This document shows, one piece after another, positions 18,194 to 29,422 of a stretch of DNA of 64,000 bases. The stretch's first letter is position 1; every line of letters starts with the position of its first letter. Source of the DNA: Kosakonia radicincitans DSM 16656 (GTDB lineage: Bacteria > Pseudomonadota > Gammaproteobacteria > Enterobacterales > Enterobacteriaceae); the NCBI RefSeq assembly GCF_000280495.2, contig NZ_CP018016.1, forward strand, positions 3,844,001-3,908,000, given 5' to 3'. The notes below the pieces were generated by a model that did no database searches, had not been told where the DNA came from, and was given only the letters and a program-made list of their open reading frames with translations. Position numbers and translations under genes: made by a program.

Positions 18194-18660
18194 TCGGAAG
18201 GCAACCCGTGTTGCAGGGTAAAACGGCGGAAACAGTCGAGGGTTTCCTGGCTGACGTGGTGCTCCATCCCTTCCGCATCGCGGCGGGCAATCTCCGGGCT
18301 GACGCCAAGTACCAGCAGAAAACTTTCTACGATTTGATGGCGCTCGCGGCTCTCCTGCGCCAGCTTCTCCCCTTCCGGCGTCAGAAAAACACCGCGCCAC
18401 GGGATCTGCTCAATCAACCCGACGGTCGCCAGCTTTTTCAGCATTTTTGCCACGGTAGGCTGCGAAACGCCAAGGCGCGCCGCCATATCAACCTGGCGGG
18501 CTTCGCCCACTTCGCGAATTAAATCGGAAATCAGTTCAACGTAGTCGTCAATCAGCTCACGACGATGCGCTTCGCGCACCTGGCGAAAGCCTTCGACGTG
18601 CTCTTCAACATTTACCAGCGTCACTTTTTTTATTGTTGGATTCGCTGCGCGACGGTTCAT
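18190..18660 (-). CDS. mntR: Manganese-responsive regulator MntR
   Basis: A 156-residue DtxR/MntR-family metalloregulator. The winged helix lies at about 40-95 ([20 protein letters not shown] is the helix-turn-helix) and the metal-binding/dimer region follows with the [13 protein letters not shown] segment. With Mn2+ bound it represses mntH and mntS and so limits manganese uptake. The start giving MNRRAANP matches the E. coli protein. ybiR follows in the same operon, overlapping by four bases. mntS, a known target, is divergent and carries an MntR-type box 110 bp away. Confidence 0.96.
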   Translation of the reverse strand: MNRRAANPTIKKVTLVNVEEHVEGFRQVREAHRRELIDDYVELISDLIREVGEARQVDMAARLGVSQPTVAKMLKKLATVGLIEQIPWRGVFLTPEGEKLAQESRERHQIVESFLLVLGVSPEIARRDAEGMEHHVSQETLDCFRRFTLQHGLPSE

Positions 18661-18769
18661 TGTGCTTCCTCTGACGGTGTGACGCGGTACTGCATCATAT
18701 AAGAGAAGCGCCATTGTAAACCATCCGTGAACCAGCACAAAAAATTAACGCATTAGCCATAGCTATAAA

Positions 18770-18787
18770 ATATAGCCTGTGCTATAT
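18770..18787. promoter_or_regulatory. MntR box in front of mntS
   Basis: ATATAGC-CTGT-GCTATAT is a perfect 7-bp inverted repeat with a 4-bp spacer, close to known MntR operators. It lies 61 bp before the mntS ATG and 109 bp before the mntR start, so Mn-MntR could repress mntS and perhaps itself. A related half-site pair, TTAGCCATAGCTATAA, lies just upstream. Confidence 0.8.
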
Positions 18788-18848
18788 CTGTATGTAATGC
18801 GTTCACCCTTCACGGAACGAAAGGTCACGAAAGCGTAAGGAGGTTCCG

Positions 18849-18980
18849 ATGAATGAGTTCAAGAGGTGCATGCTTGTGTTTAGTCACTCTCCCTTTAAAG
18901 TCCGTTTAATGCTGCTGAATATGCTGTGCGATATCATCAACGGCAAACCGCAGCAAACCCCGGACAAGCCTTCCAACTAA
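18849..18980 (+). CDS. mntS: Manganase small protein MntS
   Basis: A 43-residue open frame starting MNEFKRCMLVFSHSPFKVRL, nearly identical in its first half to the 42-residue E. coli MntS, which is encoded within the former sRNA RybA. MntS raises free intracellular manganese by inhibiting the exporter MntP. AAGGAGG sits eight bases before the ATG, an MntR box lies upstream and a strong terminator follows directly. The small C-terminal tail differs from E. coli, as is usual for this protein. Confidence 0.93.
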   Translation: MNEFKRCMLVFSHSPFKVRLMLLNMLCDIINGKPQQTPDKPSN

Positions 18981-18981
18981 T

Positions 18982-19010
18982 GCGGCGTCGCGGTACGCCG
19001 CTTCATTTTT
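18982..19010 (+). terminator. Rho-independent terminator of mntS
   Basis: GCGGCGT and ACGCCGC form a 7-bp GC-rich stem (loop CGCGGT) immediately after the mntS stop, followed by TTCATTTTT. Confidence 0.85.
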
Positions 19011-19258
19011 CTGTCACAATCTCACGTCATACTGAACGTTTCGTCTAAAAATTCGCGTATTTTTGCTGGATTTGCAATCACCCTCTCAAAACAACCGTTT
19101 AGCCGGTGTTGACCTTCGTTGCGCCTCGCTCTATCTTTGCGCTGCCCTGCACAAATTGCGGCTCGCAGAAGCGGACCACATCCCCTCTCCACGCACTGTC
19201 CGGCAGGTTTTGACCCTTACGCCAGGGTGAGCACATGGCGGTTTCGCGATAGTCATCA

Positions 19259-20848
19259 ATGAGCCTAATTCTGAAAGAATCCGCTGCGTTTCGCAGCCAG
19301 ACCGTCAATCCGTGGACGGGTTTCTATTTTCTCCAGTCGATGTTGATTAATTTCGCTCTTGGTTACGAATTTAGCGTGTTGTATGCCGTTGTCCTGACCT
19401 GCGCCCTGATTGTGCTCTGGCGTCAAGCGCCACGCGCGCAGAAGGTGTTTGTCGGCATAATCTCTCTGGTGGCAGCGTGTTATTTCCCGTTTGGCCAGGC
19501 CTACGGCGCGCCGAACTTCAATACGCTGCTCGCTCTGCTGTCGACCAATATGGAAGAGTCCACGGAAATTCTGACTATTTTCCCGTGGTATCACTATGCA
19601 ATTGGCCTGTTTATCTTCGCTCTGGGCGTCATTTCGATGCTTCGCCGCATCCCGGCCGTGCCGACGCCGTGGCTAAAGTGGGATACCGTAGGCGCCGTGT
19701 TTTGCGTGGCATCTTATTTTATCGGCCCGGTACAGAACCACTTCCTGGGATATGACTTCAGGATTATCGATACTGGCGTGCCGGTGCTGCGTTTCGTGCG
19801 CGATGTAGCGTTTAACTACTATTTAGTGCGCGTCGAGCAGGAGAATATGGCGCAGTTCGCCAGCATGAAAGACACCTGGACCGTAACGGCGGTAAAACCG
19901 AAATATCACATCTATGTGGTGGTGATTGGCGAAAGCGCACGCCGCGATGCGCTAGGCGCGTTTGGCGGCCACTGGAATAACACGCCTTTCGCCAGCCAGG
20001 CAAACGGCACTTTCTTTATGGATTACGTATCTGCCAGCGGCTCAACGCAGAAGTCGCTCGGTCTGACGCTGAACCGGGTGGTCGATGATAAACCGCAATA
20101 CCAGGATAACTTTGTTACGCTGGCGAATCGTGCGGGTTTCCAGACCTGGTGGTTCTCTAATCAGGGGCAGATTGGCGAATACGATACGGCGATTGCCAGC
20201 ATTGCAAAGCGCGCCGATGAAGTGCAGTTCCTGAAAAATGGCGATTTTGAAGCGAATAAAAACACCCGTGACGAAGAGCTGCTGAAGTTGACCGCTCAGG
20301 TCTTTTCAACTCAGCGTACACAGCCTCAGTTGATCGTTCTGCATCTGATGGGTTCGCACCCGCAAGCCTGCGATCGCACCGGCGGTAAATACAATGAGTT
20401 TGTACAATCGAAAGAAACGTCCTGCTACCTCTACTCCATCACGCAGACGGACGATCTGCTTGGCAAGCTCTATTCCCAACTGGTGAATACCGGCGACAGC
20501 TTTTCGATGGTCTATTTTTCCGATCACGGGCTGGCAATTAAAGAGCGCGGTAAAGAGGCGCAGTATCTGGCGCATGCCGACAAATTCCAGCAGGATTTCC
20601 AGGTGCCGTTTATGGTGATCTCCAGCGACGATACAAAGCACCGGATCGTCAAGGCTCGCCGTTCAGCCAATGATTTCCTTGGTTTCTTCTCGCAGTGGAC
20701 CGGGATCGCCGCCGAGCAGATAAAAAATTCTTACCGCTTTATCTCCGAGCAGAAGGCCGGGCCAGTCTACATTACTAACTTTAAGTTACAGAAAGTTGAC
20801 TACAACCAGCTGGGCACAGATCTTTTTGATACCCACAGTAAACACTGA
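19259..20848 (+). CDS. opgE: Phosphoethanolamine transferase OpgE (YbiP)
   Basis: A 529-residue membrane enzyme of the alkaline-phosphatase/sulfatase superfamily. Five hydrophobic helices occupy about 20-170. The periplasmic catalytic domain follows, with VVVIGESARRDALGAFGG, SGSTQKSLGL, HLMGSH and the metal-binding YFSDHG. The E. coli homologue adds phosphoethanolamine to osmoregulated periplasmic glucans. Length and motifs match it closely. The start giving MSLILKES is the best by homology; no clear ribosome binding site precedes it. It converges on ompX, sharing a bidirectional terminator. It resembles EptA (57 kb) in fold but acts on a different acceptor. Confidence 0.92.
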   Translation: MSLILKESAAFRSQTVNPWTGFYFLQSMLINFALGYEFSVLYAVVLTCALIVLWRQAPRAQKVFVGIISLVAACYFPFGQAYGAPNFNTLLALLSTNMEESTEILTIFPWYHYAIGLFIFALGVISMLRRIPAVPTPWLKWDTVGAVFCVASYFIGPVQNHFLGYDFRIIDTGVPVLRFVRDVAFNYYLVRVEQENMAQFASMKDTWTVTAVKPKYHIYVVVIGESARRDALGAFGGHWNNTPFASQANGTFFMDYVSASGSTQKSLGLTLNRVVDDKPQYQDNFVTLANRAGFQTWWFSNQGQIGEYDTAIASIAKRADEVQFLKNGDFEANKNTRDEELLKLTAQVFSTQRTQPQLIVLHLMGSHPQACDRTGGKYNEFVQSKETSCYLYSITQTDDLLGKLYSQLVNTGDSFSMVYFSDHGLAIKERGKEAQYLAHADKFQQDFQVPFMVISSDDTKHRIVKARRSANDFLGFFSQWTGIAAEQIKNSYRFISEQKAGPVYITNFKLQKVDYNQLGTDLFDTHSKH

Positions 20849-20869
20849 TTGGTGAGCGTTTCCGGCAAA

Positions 20870-20897
20870 AAAAATCCGCCCATTGGGCGGATTTTTT
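20870..20897. terminator. Bidirectional terminator between opgE and ompX
   Basis: AAAAAATCCGCC-CATT-GGGCGGATTTTTT gives an A-run, a perfect GC stem and a T-run, so it can end both the rightward opgE and leftward ompX transcripts. Confidence 0.9.
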
Positions 20898-20912
20898 ATA
20901 TCGCCGAAGCGA

Positions 20913-21425
20913 TTAGAAACGGTAACCAACACCGGCAATCCAGGTGCCAACGTCAACGCTACGAATACGGCTCTGCTCGTAAGAGAAGTCCAGAGCAACG
21001 TTTTCCATCGGGTTGAACTGCAGACCGGCACCGTAAGAGAAGCCGTAGTCGCTGGTGTCAGAAACTTTAGCGGTATCAACAGTCTGCTGGAATTTACCGT
21101 AACCAACACCTACTACACCGTAGATGCTCGCCCAGTCGTTCAGACGGTAAGCCGGACCCGCGGTGATACCGTAGTACTGCGCTTTGTTATAGACGCCGCT
21201 TTCGGTACGATCTTTTTCAGTGTAAGTAAAGGAACCGATAACACCCAGCGGGTTGTCATTCTGCTCGTAGCGGTATTTCAGGTTGAAACCGTTAGTTTTG
21301 TTAGCAATACCCTGCGCATCGCTCTGAGCGTAGCCGCCGGTAACGGTTGAAGTTGCTGCTACTGCGGAACCTGCAGATACCGCCAGAAGAGCGGCCAGTG
21401 CTGAAAGACATGCAATTTTTTTCAT
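20913..21425 (-). CDS. ompX: Outer-membrane protein OmpX
   Basis: A 170-residue eight-stranded beta-barrel of the Ail/OmpX/Lom family. Signal peptide residues 1-23 are followed by ATSTVTGGYAQSD; alternating hydrophobic strands lead to the terminal AGVGYRF, ending in the C-terminal phenylalanine needed for Bam-mediated assembly. The exposed loop around SGVYNK and the TAKVSDTSD loop differ from E. coli, as expected for surface loops. The ATG giving MKKIACLS is the family start. Divergent from rhtA across a long AT-rich region. Confidence 0.96.
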   Translation of the reverse strand: MKKIACLSALAALLAVSAGSAVAATSTVTGGYAQSDAQGIANKTNGFNLKYRYEQNDNPLGVIGSFTYTEKDRTESGVYNKAQYYGITAGPAYRLNDWASIYGVVGVGYGKFQQTVDTAKVSDTSDYGFSYGAGLQFNPMENVALDFSYEQSRIRSVDVGTWIAGVGYRF

Positions 21426-21788
21426 AATCCACCTCAAATGTGCTTCAAGTAAATCCTACGTCCTACGTTTTTAAATATATCAAAAATGGTCAGGAAACTC
21501 TTTGCAGGAATTGGGGTCTAAAGTGCCATTTGATGTAACAGAAAGTTTCCGCTGTTGAACAACCCTTTCAAAAAACACGTATTTTCCCGCATAACGCGCC
21601 ATTATGATGCTCAATAAGTGGCACATTCATCCAGACAATTCTTAAATCAACAGGTTAATTAACCATCAGATGATCCTTATTCTACGGATATTCGGGCAGT
21701 TTTTTTCAACGAACGCTCAACCAGCCGGAGGTATTTTCAAGTAGACTGACGGCTTTACTTCACTTGACATAAATTGACGGGAGAAAGG
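21426..21788. promoter_or_regulatory. Divergent ompX / rhtA promoter region
   Basis: This 363-bp non-coding stretch is AT-rich and should hold both promoters. On the minus strand TATATT (about 21470) is a likely ompX -10. GGTTAATTAACC, a perfect 12-bp palindrome, lies at 21653-21664 and could be a regulator site. I saw no coding frame or repeat in it. Confidence 0.4.
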
Positions 21789-22676
21789 ATGCCAGGGTTG
21801 TCTCGTAAGCTACCGGTGTGGCTGCCGGTTTTGGTGTTACTTATCGCCATGATCTCTATTCAGGGCGGTGCATCGCTGGCGAAATCTTTGTTTCCACTGG
21901 TCGGCGCACCTGGCGTTACTGCACTGCGTCTGGCGCTCGGCACGATTATCCTGGCCATCGTTTTCAAACCCTGGCGGTTACGTTTCACCCGTGAGCAACG
22001 TTTGCCGCTACTGTTCTACGGGCTGTCGCTCGGCGGGATGAACTATATGTTCTACCTCTCCATTCAGACCGTACCACTTGGTATCGCCGTGGCGCTGGAA
22101 TTCACCGGGCCACTGGCCGTTGCGTTGTTCTCCTCCCGCCGCCCGGTCGATTTTATCTGGGTGATCCTGGCCGTACTTGGGCTATGGTATTTGCTGCCGC
22201 TGGGAGAAAACGTCTCGCATGTGAATCTGAGCGGCGCAGCCTTTGCCCTCGGCGCCGGTGCCTGCTGGGCGATTTACATCCTCTGCGGCCAGCGCGCGGG
22301 TGAGGAACACGGCCCGGCAACGGTCGCGCTTGGATCGTTAATTGCGGCGATCGTGTTTGTCCCTCTCGGTACGCTCCAGTCTGGTGAACTGCTGTGGCAC
22401 TGGTCGATTTTGCCGCTTGGTATCGCCGTTGCCGTGTTGTCCACCGCACTGCCCTACTCACTGGAGATGATTGCATTAACCAGGCTTCCCACCCGCACTT
22501 TCGGTACGCTGATGAGTATGGAGCCCGCGATGGCAGCGATCTCAGGCATGGTTTTCCTTGGCGAAACGCTCGCTTTGCAGCAGGTGCTGGCGCTGATGGC
22601 CATCGTCATCGCCTCGATGGGCTCCACGCTGACGCTGCGGCGGGAAAGTAAAATCCGCAAAGTGGATATTGGTTAA
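21789..22676 (+). CDS. rhtA: Threonine/homoserine exporter RhtA (DMT family)
   Basis: A 295-residue inner-membrane protein with ten hydrophobic helices in two EamA repeats (about 10-140 and 150-285). It exports threonine, homoserine and related amino acids. Highly similar to E. coli RhtA through FPLVGAPGVTALRLALGT and FGTLMSMEPAMAA. The ATG giving MPGLSRKLP has GGGAG just upstream and matches the E. coli start. Single gene. Confidence 0.95.
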   Translation: MPGLSRKLPVWLPVLVLLIAMISIQGGASLAKSLFPLVGAPGVTALRLALGTIILAIVFKPWRLRFTREQRLPLLFYGLSLGGMNYMFYLSIQTVPLGIAVALEFTGPLAVALFSSRRPVDFIWVILAVLGLWYLLPLGENVSHVNLSGAAFALGAGACWAIYILCGQRAGEEHGPATVALGSLIAAIVFVPLGTLQSGELLWHWSILPLGIAVAVLSTALPYSLEMIALTRLPTRTFGTLMSMEPAMAAISGMVFLGETLALQQVLALMAIVIASMGSTLTLRRESKIRKVDIG

Positions 22677-23478
<802 letters not shown>

Positions 23479-23498
23479 TCCATAAGCTTTATCAATGA

Positions 23499-23533
23499 CC
23501 CCTTCGCTTCCCGCGAAGGGGCTTGCACTTTTA
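23499..23533 (+). terminator. dps terminator
   Basis: CCCCTTCGC and GCGAAGGGG form a perfect 9-bp stem about 20 bases after the dps stop, followed by CTTGCACTTTT. Confidence 0.8.
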
Positions 23534-23669
23534 AGGTGCAATGTTTTTCCTTTTTCCCTGCCTAAAGTTTCCTCTACGTTATTATCTCATCACAAAATTG
23601 TTAATAACCGATTGTTTTACACCCACGTTCTGCGCTAAAAAAGAGCAAAATCCGCCGGGTTATTTTTAT

Positions 23670-23697
23670 GCACCAAAAGTGCGCACCAAAATAGTGC
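23670..23697. promoter_or_regulatory. NtrC enhancer sites for glnHPQ
   Basis: GCACCAAAATAGTGC at 23683-23697 fits the NtrC consensus GCAC-N7-GTGC. GCACCAAAAGTGC at 23670-23682 overlaps it as a shorter second copy. They lie about 100 bp upstream of the sigma-54 promoter, the usual enhancer distance and similar to the known arrangement at E. coli glnHp2. Confidence 0.8.
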
Positions 23698-23771
23698 TAA
23701 ACAGTCTCGCTGCTATGCTTATTGTGCAACCGGTTAAAGCTTCGCCTTTACAAAACAATAGGTTGTAAACC

Positions 23772-24586
<815 letters not shown>

Positions 24587-24611
24587 TTATTAAAAAATAA
24601 AGCGTTACTCC

Positions 24612-24634
24612 TCAGGGGCGATCTTCGCCCCTGA
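24612..24634 (+). terminator. Intercistronic hairpin between glnH and glnP
   Basis: TCAGGGGCGA and TCGCCCCTGA form a perfect 10-bp stem with a 3-base loop, followed by the weak T-rich TACATTTGTT. It is likely a partial terminator or mRNA 3'-end protector that sets a high ratio of binding protein to permease. Confidence 0.75.
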
Positions 24635-24670
24635 TACATTTGTTACAACCACGGTATACAGGAACACATC

Positions 24671-25330
24671 ATGCAGTTTGACTGGAGCGCCATTTGGCCT
24701 GCCATTCCGCTTCTGATCGAAGGCGCGAAGATGACGCTGTTGATCTCGGTCCTCGGCCTCATTGGCGGGTTGATCATTGGTCTGGCAGCGGGTTTCGCAC
24801 GTACTTTCGGCGGCTGGATTTCCAACCATATCGCACTGGTATTTATCGAAGTTATTCGCGGTACGCCTATCGTCGTACAGGTCATGTTTATCTACTTTGC
24901 CCTGCCGATGGCGTTTAACGATCTGCGCATCGATCCTTTCTCGGCCGCCGTTGTCACCATTATGATTAACTCTGGCGCCTATATTGCGGAAATCACCCGT
25001 GGTGCAGTGCTTTCTATTCATAAAGGCTTCCGGGAAGCGGGCCTCGCGTTAGGTCTGTCGCGTGGTGAAACCATTCGCCATGTGATCCTACCGTTAGCGC
25101 TGCGCCGTATGCTGCCGCCGCTGGGCAACCAGTGGATCATCAGCATCAAAGATACTTCGCTGTTTATTGTTATCGGCGTCGCCGAACTGACCCGCCAGGG
25201 CCAGGAAATCATTGCCGGCAACTTCCGCGCGCTGGAGATCTGGAGCGCCGTTGCGGTCGTCTATCTGATCATTACCCTGGTGCTGAGCTTCATTCTGCGT
25301 CGTCTTGAAAGAAGGATGAAAATCCTGTGA
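24671..25330 (+). CDS. glnP: Glutamine ABC transporter permease GlnP
   Basis: A 219-residue inner-membrane permease with about five hydrophobic helices and the EAA loop [21 protein letters not shown] (around residues 121-141), which docks the ATPase. It forms the translocation path for glutamine. glnQ begins four bases before its stop, so the two are translationally coupled. Sequence and length equal E. coli GlnP. Confidence 0.96.
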   Translation: MQFDWSAIWPAIPLLIEGAKMTLLISVLGLIGGLIIGLAAGFARTFGGWISNHIALVFIEVIRGTPIVVQVMFIYFALPMAFNDLRIDPFSAAVVTIMINSGAYIAEITRGAVLSIHKGFREAGLALGLSRGETIRHVILPLALRRMLPPLGNQWIISIKDTSLFIVIGVAELTRQGQEIIAGNFRALEIWSAVAVVYLIITLVLSFILRRLERRMKIL

Positions 25331-26049
25331 TTGAATTTAAAAACGTCTCCAAGCACTTTGGTCAAACCCAGGTGCTGCACAACATTGATCTGAATATCAC
25401 TGAAGGTGAAGTGGTGGTCATTATCGGGCCGTCCGGCTCTGGTAAATCAACACTGCTGCGTTGCATTAACAAGCTAGAAGAGATCACCAGCGGTGATCTG
25501 ATTGTTGATGGCCTGAAAGTCAACGATCCGAAAGTGGATGAGCGCCTGATCCGCCAGGAAGCTGGCATGGTTTTTCAGCAGTTCTATCTATTTCCGCATC
25601 TGACGGCGCTGGAAAACGTGATGTTTGGCCCGCTGCGCGTGCGCGGAACCAATAAAGCCGATGCTGAAAAATTGGCAAGAGATCTGCTGGCGAAGGTCGG
25701 GCTGGCTGAACGTGCGCACCACTATCCGTCCGAGCTTTCCGGCGGCCAGCAGCAGCGCGTCGCGATTGCCCGAGCGCTGGCGGTAAAACCGAAGATGATG
25801 CTGTTCGATGAGCCCACTTCCGCGCTCGATCCGGAACTGCGCCACGAAGTACTAAAAGTGATGCAGGATCTGGCTGAAGAAGGCATGACCATGGTGATCG
25901 TTACCCATGAAATCGGCTTCGCCGAGAAAGTGGCGTCGCGCCTGATTTTCATCGACAAAGGGCGCATTGCCGAAGACGGCAATCCGCAACAGTTGATCGA
26001 AAATCCACCCAGCCCGCGCTTACAGGAATTTTTACAACACGTTTCCTGA
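25327..26049 (+). CDS. glnQ: Glutamine ABC transporter ATP-binding protein GlnQ
   Basis: A 240-residue ATPase of the polar-amino-acid class: Walker A GPSGSGKS (about 34-41), Q-loop, signature [15 protein letters not shown] (about 137) and Walker [13 protein letters not shown]. It starts with GTG overlapping the glnP stop (GTGA). It energises glutamine uptake with GlnP and GlnH. A terminator follows. Confidence 0.96.
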   Translation: MIEFKNVSKHFGQTQVLHNIDLNITEGEVVVIIGPSGSGKSTLLRCINKLEEITSGDLIVDGLKVNDPKVDERLIRQEAGMVFQQFYLFPHLTALENVMFGPLRVRGTNKADAEKLARDLLAKVGLAERAHHYPSELSGGQQQRVAIARALAVKPKMMLFDEPTSALDPELRHEVLKVMQDLAEEGMTMVIVTHEIGFAEKVASRLIFIDKGRIAEDGNPQQLIENPPSPRLQEFLQHVS

Positions 26050-26058
26050 TGCGCTTGT

Positions 26059-26083
26059 GCCCCTCCGCCTGGAGGGGCGTTTC
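26059..26083 (+). terminator. glnHPQ terminator
   Basis: GCCCCTCC and GGAGGGGC form an 8-bp stem with loop GCCT ten bases after the glnQ stop; the T-run is short (GTTTC). Confidence 0.7.
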
Positions 26084-26166
26084 CCCCGGATTGTTCTCAT
26101 TTCCTGCCCTGCTCCGCCCGGCATCTATACTTATCATTTTGCTGGACTTTCTCACCGGAGGAGCAT

Positions 26167-28401
26167 ATGCCGTGGATATTGCTATTCATCACTCTGCTGT
26201 GCGCGCCGCTTCAGGCCGCGACGATACCCGGCATCACAGCACCCGCAGCCAGTAGCGCGTCATCTACCCAAAACAGTGAACCCAGCGTCGAACAAAAAAA
26301 AGCAGCCTATGCGGCGCTGGCAGACGTGCTGGAAAACGATGATTCACGCAAAGAATTGATTGATCAACTGCGGAAAGTCGCCACCACACCGCCGCAGGAG
26401 CCGGTTCCGGAGATCACGCCGCCGGAAGTCAAAGAACAGAAAACGGTGCTGGAAAATGTCACCGAAGTCAGCGGCTACTACGGCGAAGCGCTGGCCTCTC
26501 GCTTCGCCCAACTCTACCGCAATATCACCGGCTCGCCGCATAAGGCCTTTAACCCGCAAACCTTCACTAATGCCGCCAGCCACTTTTTATTACTCGCGGT
26601 ACTGGTTTTTGCTTTCTGGATACTGGTGCGTCAGTGTGTTATGCCGCTCTACCGCCGGATGGGCAACTGGGGAAGGCGCAAAAACCGCGAACGGCGGAAC
26701 TGGTTGCAGTTGCCCGCCATGATAATTGGCGCCTTTATTATCGACCTGCTGTTACTGGTGCTGACGCTGTTTATCGGCCAGTTGCTCAGCGCCAGGCTGA
26801 ATGCGGGCAACAGCACCATCGCTTTCCAGCAAAGCCTGTTCCTTAATGCGTTTGCGCTGATTGAGTTTTTCAAAGCCATTCTGCGGCTGATTTTCTGCCC
26901 GCGCATTCCGGAACTGCGTCCGTTTCGTATTGCTGACGGCACCGCTCGCTACTGGCATCTGCGCCTGAGCGCATTGAGCAGCCTGATTGGTTATGGCCTG
27001 CTGGTGGCGGTGCCGATTATTTCCAATCAGGTGAATGTGCAGGTCGGCGCACTCGCCAACGTGGTGATTATGCTGTGTATTACCGTCTGGGCGCTCTATC
27101 TTATCTTCCACAATAAGCGCGAGATCCAGCACAACCTGATTGAGCTTGCCGACCACTCACTGGCATTCTTTAGCTTATTTATCCGCGCTTTTGCGCTGAT
27201 CTGGCACTGGCTCGCCAGCGCCTACTTTGTCGTGCTGTTCTTTTTCTCGCTGTTTGACCCGGGCAATAGCCTGAAATTTATGATGAGCGCGTCGGTTAAC
27301 AGCCTTGCCATTCTGAGTATTGCGGCCTTCCTCTCCGGCGTGCTGTCACGCTGGCTGAATAAAACCATCACCCTCTCGCCGCAGGTGCAACGCAACTACC
27401 CGGAGCTGCAAAAGCGGCTGAACGGTTGGCTGTCGGCGGCACTGAAAACGGCGCGCATTCTGGTCGTGTGCGCCACCATCATGCTGCTGCTGAATGCCTG
27501 GCGACTGTTTGATTTCTGGCACTGGCTCAATTATGGCGCGGGGGAGAAAACCGTCGATATTCTGATCCGCATTGCGCTGATCCTCTTCTTCTCGGCGGTG
27601 GGCTGGACGTTGCTGGCGAGCCTGATTGAGAACCGCCTGGCATCGGATATTCACGGCCGTCCACTGCCAAGCGCACGCACGCGCACGTTACTGACACTGT
27701 TCCGCAATGCGCTGGCGGTGGTGATCAGCACCATCACGGTGATGATTGTGCTCTCAGAAATTGGTGTCAATATCGCACCGCTGCTCGCCGGTGCCGGTGC
27801 GTTAGGGCTGGCGATCTCATTCGGTTCGCAAACGCTGGTCAAAGACATTATTACCGGGATTTTTATTCAGTTCGAAAATGGGATGAACACCGGCGATCTG
27901 GTGACTATCGGGCAGCTAACCGGCACCGTCGAGCGAATGTCGATTCGTTCCGTCGGCGTGCGCCAGGATACGGGGGCGTACCATATTATTCCCTGGTCAT
28001 CGATAACCACCTTCGCCAACTTTGTCCGCGGTATTGGTTCGGTAGTGGCAAATTATGATGTCGATCGCCATGAAGAGACCGATAAAGCCAATCAGGCGCT
28101 GAAGGATGCGGTGGCCGAACTGATGGAACAGGAAGATATTCGCGGGCTGGTGATCGGCGAGCCGTCATTCGCCGGGCTGGTCGGGCTAACCAATACCGCC
28201 TTTACGCTACGTGTTACCTTTACCACGCTGCCGCTGAAGCAGTGGACAGTCAGGTTCGCCCTCGACACCATGGTGAAAAAACATTTCGATCGCGCGGGCA
28301 TTCGCCCACCGGTGCAGACGTATCAAGTGCTGCCTGCACCGCAAAACTCACCGCAACCGGCCTCACCGGCGAGCCCGCCGCCAGCAGAGCCTACCCTTTA
28401 A
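26167..28401 (+). CDS. ybiO: Moderate-conductance mechanosensitive channel YbiO
   Basis: A 744-residue MscS-superfamily channel with a signal-like N-terminus, a periplasmic/soluble part to about 135, multiple hydrophobic helices and the C-terminal MscS core. The pore helix contains [20 protein letters not shown] and is followed by the beta domain with [13 protein letters not shown]. It opens under membrane tension to release solutes. CGGAGGAG gives a strong ribosome binding site. The last residues, proline-rich ([17 protein letters not shown]), are a natural tail. Its end overlaps the convergent rlmF end by 11 bp. Confidence 0.95.
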   Translation: MPWILLFITLLCAPLQAATIPGITAPAASSASSTQNSEPSVEQKKAAYAALADVLENDDSRKELIDQLRKVATTPPQEPVPEITPPEVKEQKTVLENVTEVSGYYGEALASRFAQLYRNITGSPHKAFNPQTFTNAASHFLLLAVLVFAFWILVRQCVMPLYRRMGNWGRRKNRERRNWLQLPAMIIGAFIIDLLLLVLTLFIGQLLSARLNAGNSTIAFQQSLFLNAFALIEFFKAILRLIFCPRIPELRPFRIADGTARYWHLRLSALSSLIGYGLLVAVPIISNQVNVQVGALANVVIMLCITVWALYLIFHNKREIQHNLIELADHSLAFFSLFIRAFALIWHWLASAYFVVLFFFSLFDPGNSLKFMMSASVNSLAILSIAAFLSGVLSRWLNKTITLSPQVQRNYPELQKRLNGWLSAALKTARILVVCATIMLLLNAWRLFDFWHWLNYGAGEKTVDILIRIALILFFSAVGWTLLASLIENRLASDIHGRPLPSARTRTLLTLFRNALAVVISTITVMIVLSEIGVNIAPLLAGAGALGLAISFGSQTLVKDIITGIFIQFENGMNTGDLVTIGQLTGTVERMSIRSVGVRQDTGAYHIIPWSSITTFANFVRGIGSVVANYDVDRHEETDKANQALKDAVAELMEQEDIRGLVIGEPSFAGLVGLTNTAFTLRVTFTTLPLKQWTVRFALDTMVKKHFDRAGIRPPVQTYQVLPAPQNSPQPASPASPPPAEPTL

Positions 28402-29326
28402 AGCGGCTCTGCGCCCAGCGTTTACGCTGGGTCTCATCGAGGAAAGTCCAGGCGATAAAGCGGCTCTGCTTTTGACCCTGGGCCATCTCTTTTTTCATTA
28501 CCTTCACCGCACCTACCTGCGTCAGTGCGCGATACAGCTCGGGCAGGTTATCGCCACGCGAGACCAGCGAGGTGAACCACAGCACCTGGCGGGCGAACTG
28601 CTGGCTCTCCGCAATCATCTTGCAAATAAAAGCGACTTCGCCACCTTCGCACCATAACTCCTGCTGCTGACCGCCAAAGTTGGCGGCATCGCTGGCAGCT
28701 TGCCCCAGATTACGGCGTTTACGCTCACTGCCCGCCTGCGCGCTCTGCGCCGAGTCATGAAACGGCGGATTACAGAGCGTGGCATCGTACTGCTCATTTT
28801 TATGGATAACGCCAGCAAGAATTGCTGACGGATCTTTTTGCCGACGCAGACGAACCGCGCGGCTCAGCCCCGGATTAGCGCTAATAATCGCCTGCGCGCT
28901 GGTCAGCGCCGCATCGTTAATTTCGCTGCCGGTAAAACGCCAGCCATATTCATGGTGACCAATCAGCGGATAGATGCAATTCGCCCCAGTGCCAACATCC
29001 AGCACGCTGGCCTGCGCAGGGATCTGCCCTTCGTTGCTCTCTGCCAGCACATCAGCCAGATGGTGGAGATAATCGGCGCGTCCTGGCACCGGCGGGGTGA
29101 GAAAACCCTTGGGGATATCCCACTCACGCACACCATAGAAGTGCGCCAGTAGCGCTTTGTTTAAAGCCTTCACCGCCTGCGGTTCAGCGAAATCAATGGT
29201 CGACTCGCCTTTTGGGTTAGCGGTGATAAAGTCGCGCAATGACGGATTCGCGACGCACAATGCGTCAAGGTCGTAGCGGCTGTGGTGGCGGTTACGCGGG
29301 TGCAAACCCGGCTTCTGGGCATTCAT
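28391..29326 (-). CDS. rlmF: 23S rRNA m6A1618 methyltransferase RlmF
   Basis: A 311-residue S-adenosylmethionine-dependent methyltransferase. The SAM-binding motif [16 protein letters not shown] (about 103-118) and the catalytic NPPF motif (CNPPFHDS, about 185) are typical of N6-adenine methylases. It modifies A1618 of 23S rRNA. The basic N-terminus [17 protein letters not shown] matches E. coli YbiN. Single gene, convergent with ybiO. In E. coli the neighbouring fiu/ybiX genes follow; here a flavin reductase-like gene is found instead. Confidence 0.95.
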   Translation of the reverse strand: MNAQKPGLHPRNRHHSRYDLDALCVANPSLRDFITANPKGESTIDFAEPQAVKALNKALLAHFYGVREWDIPKGFLTPPVPGRADYLHHLADVLAESNEGQIPAQASVLDVGTGANCIYPLIGHHEYGWRFTGSEINDAALTSAQAIISANPGLSRAVRLRRQKDPSAILAGVIHKNEQYDATLCNPPFHDSAQSAQAGSERKRRNLGQAASDAANFGGQQQELWCEGGEVAFICKMIAESQQFARQVLWFTSLVSRGDNLPELYRALTQVGAVKVMKKEMAQGQKQSRFIAWTFLDETQRKRWAQSRFKG

Positions 29327-29422
29327 GGCATTCTCCTGTTAGCAGCGGCGTAAGATACCCGTTGACGTTGACCGGGTAAATAAGTGAGGCTGAAGAAACT
29401 TGTCTGACAACCAGGAAACGCT

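Noticed and set aside
18194..18400. 69-codon N-terminal extension of ybiR
   Set aside because: It lies within mntR in another frame and has no similarity to the family start; the ATGA overlap at 18190-18193 is the true start.
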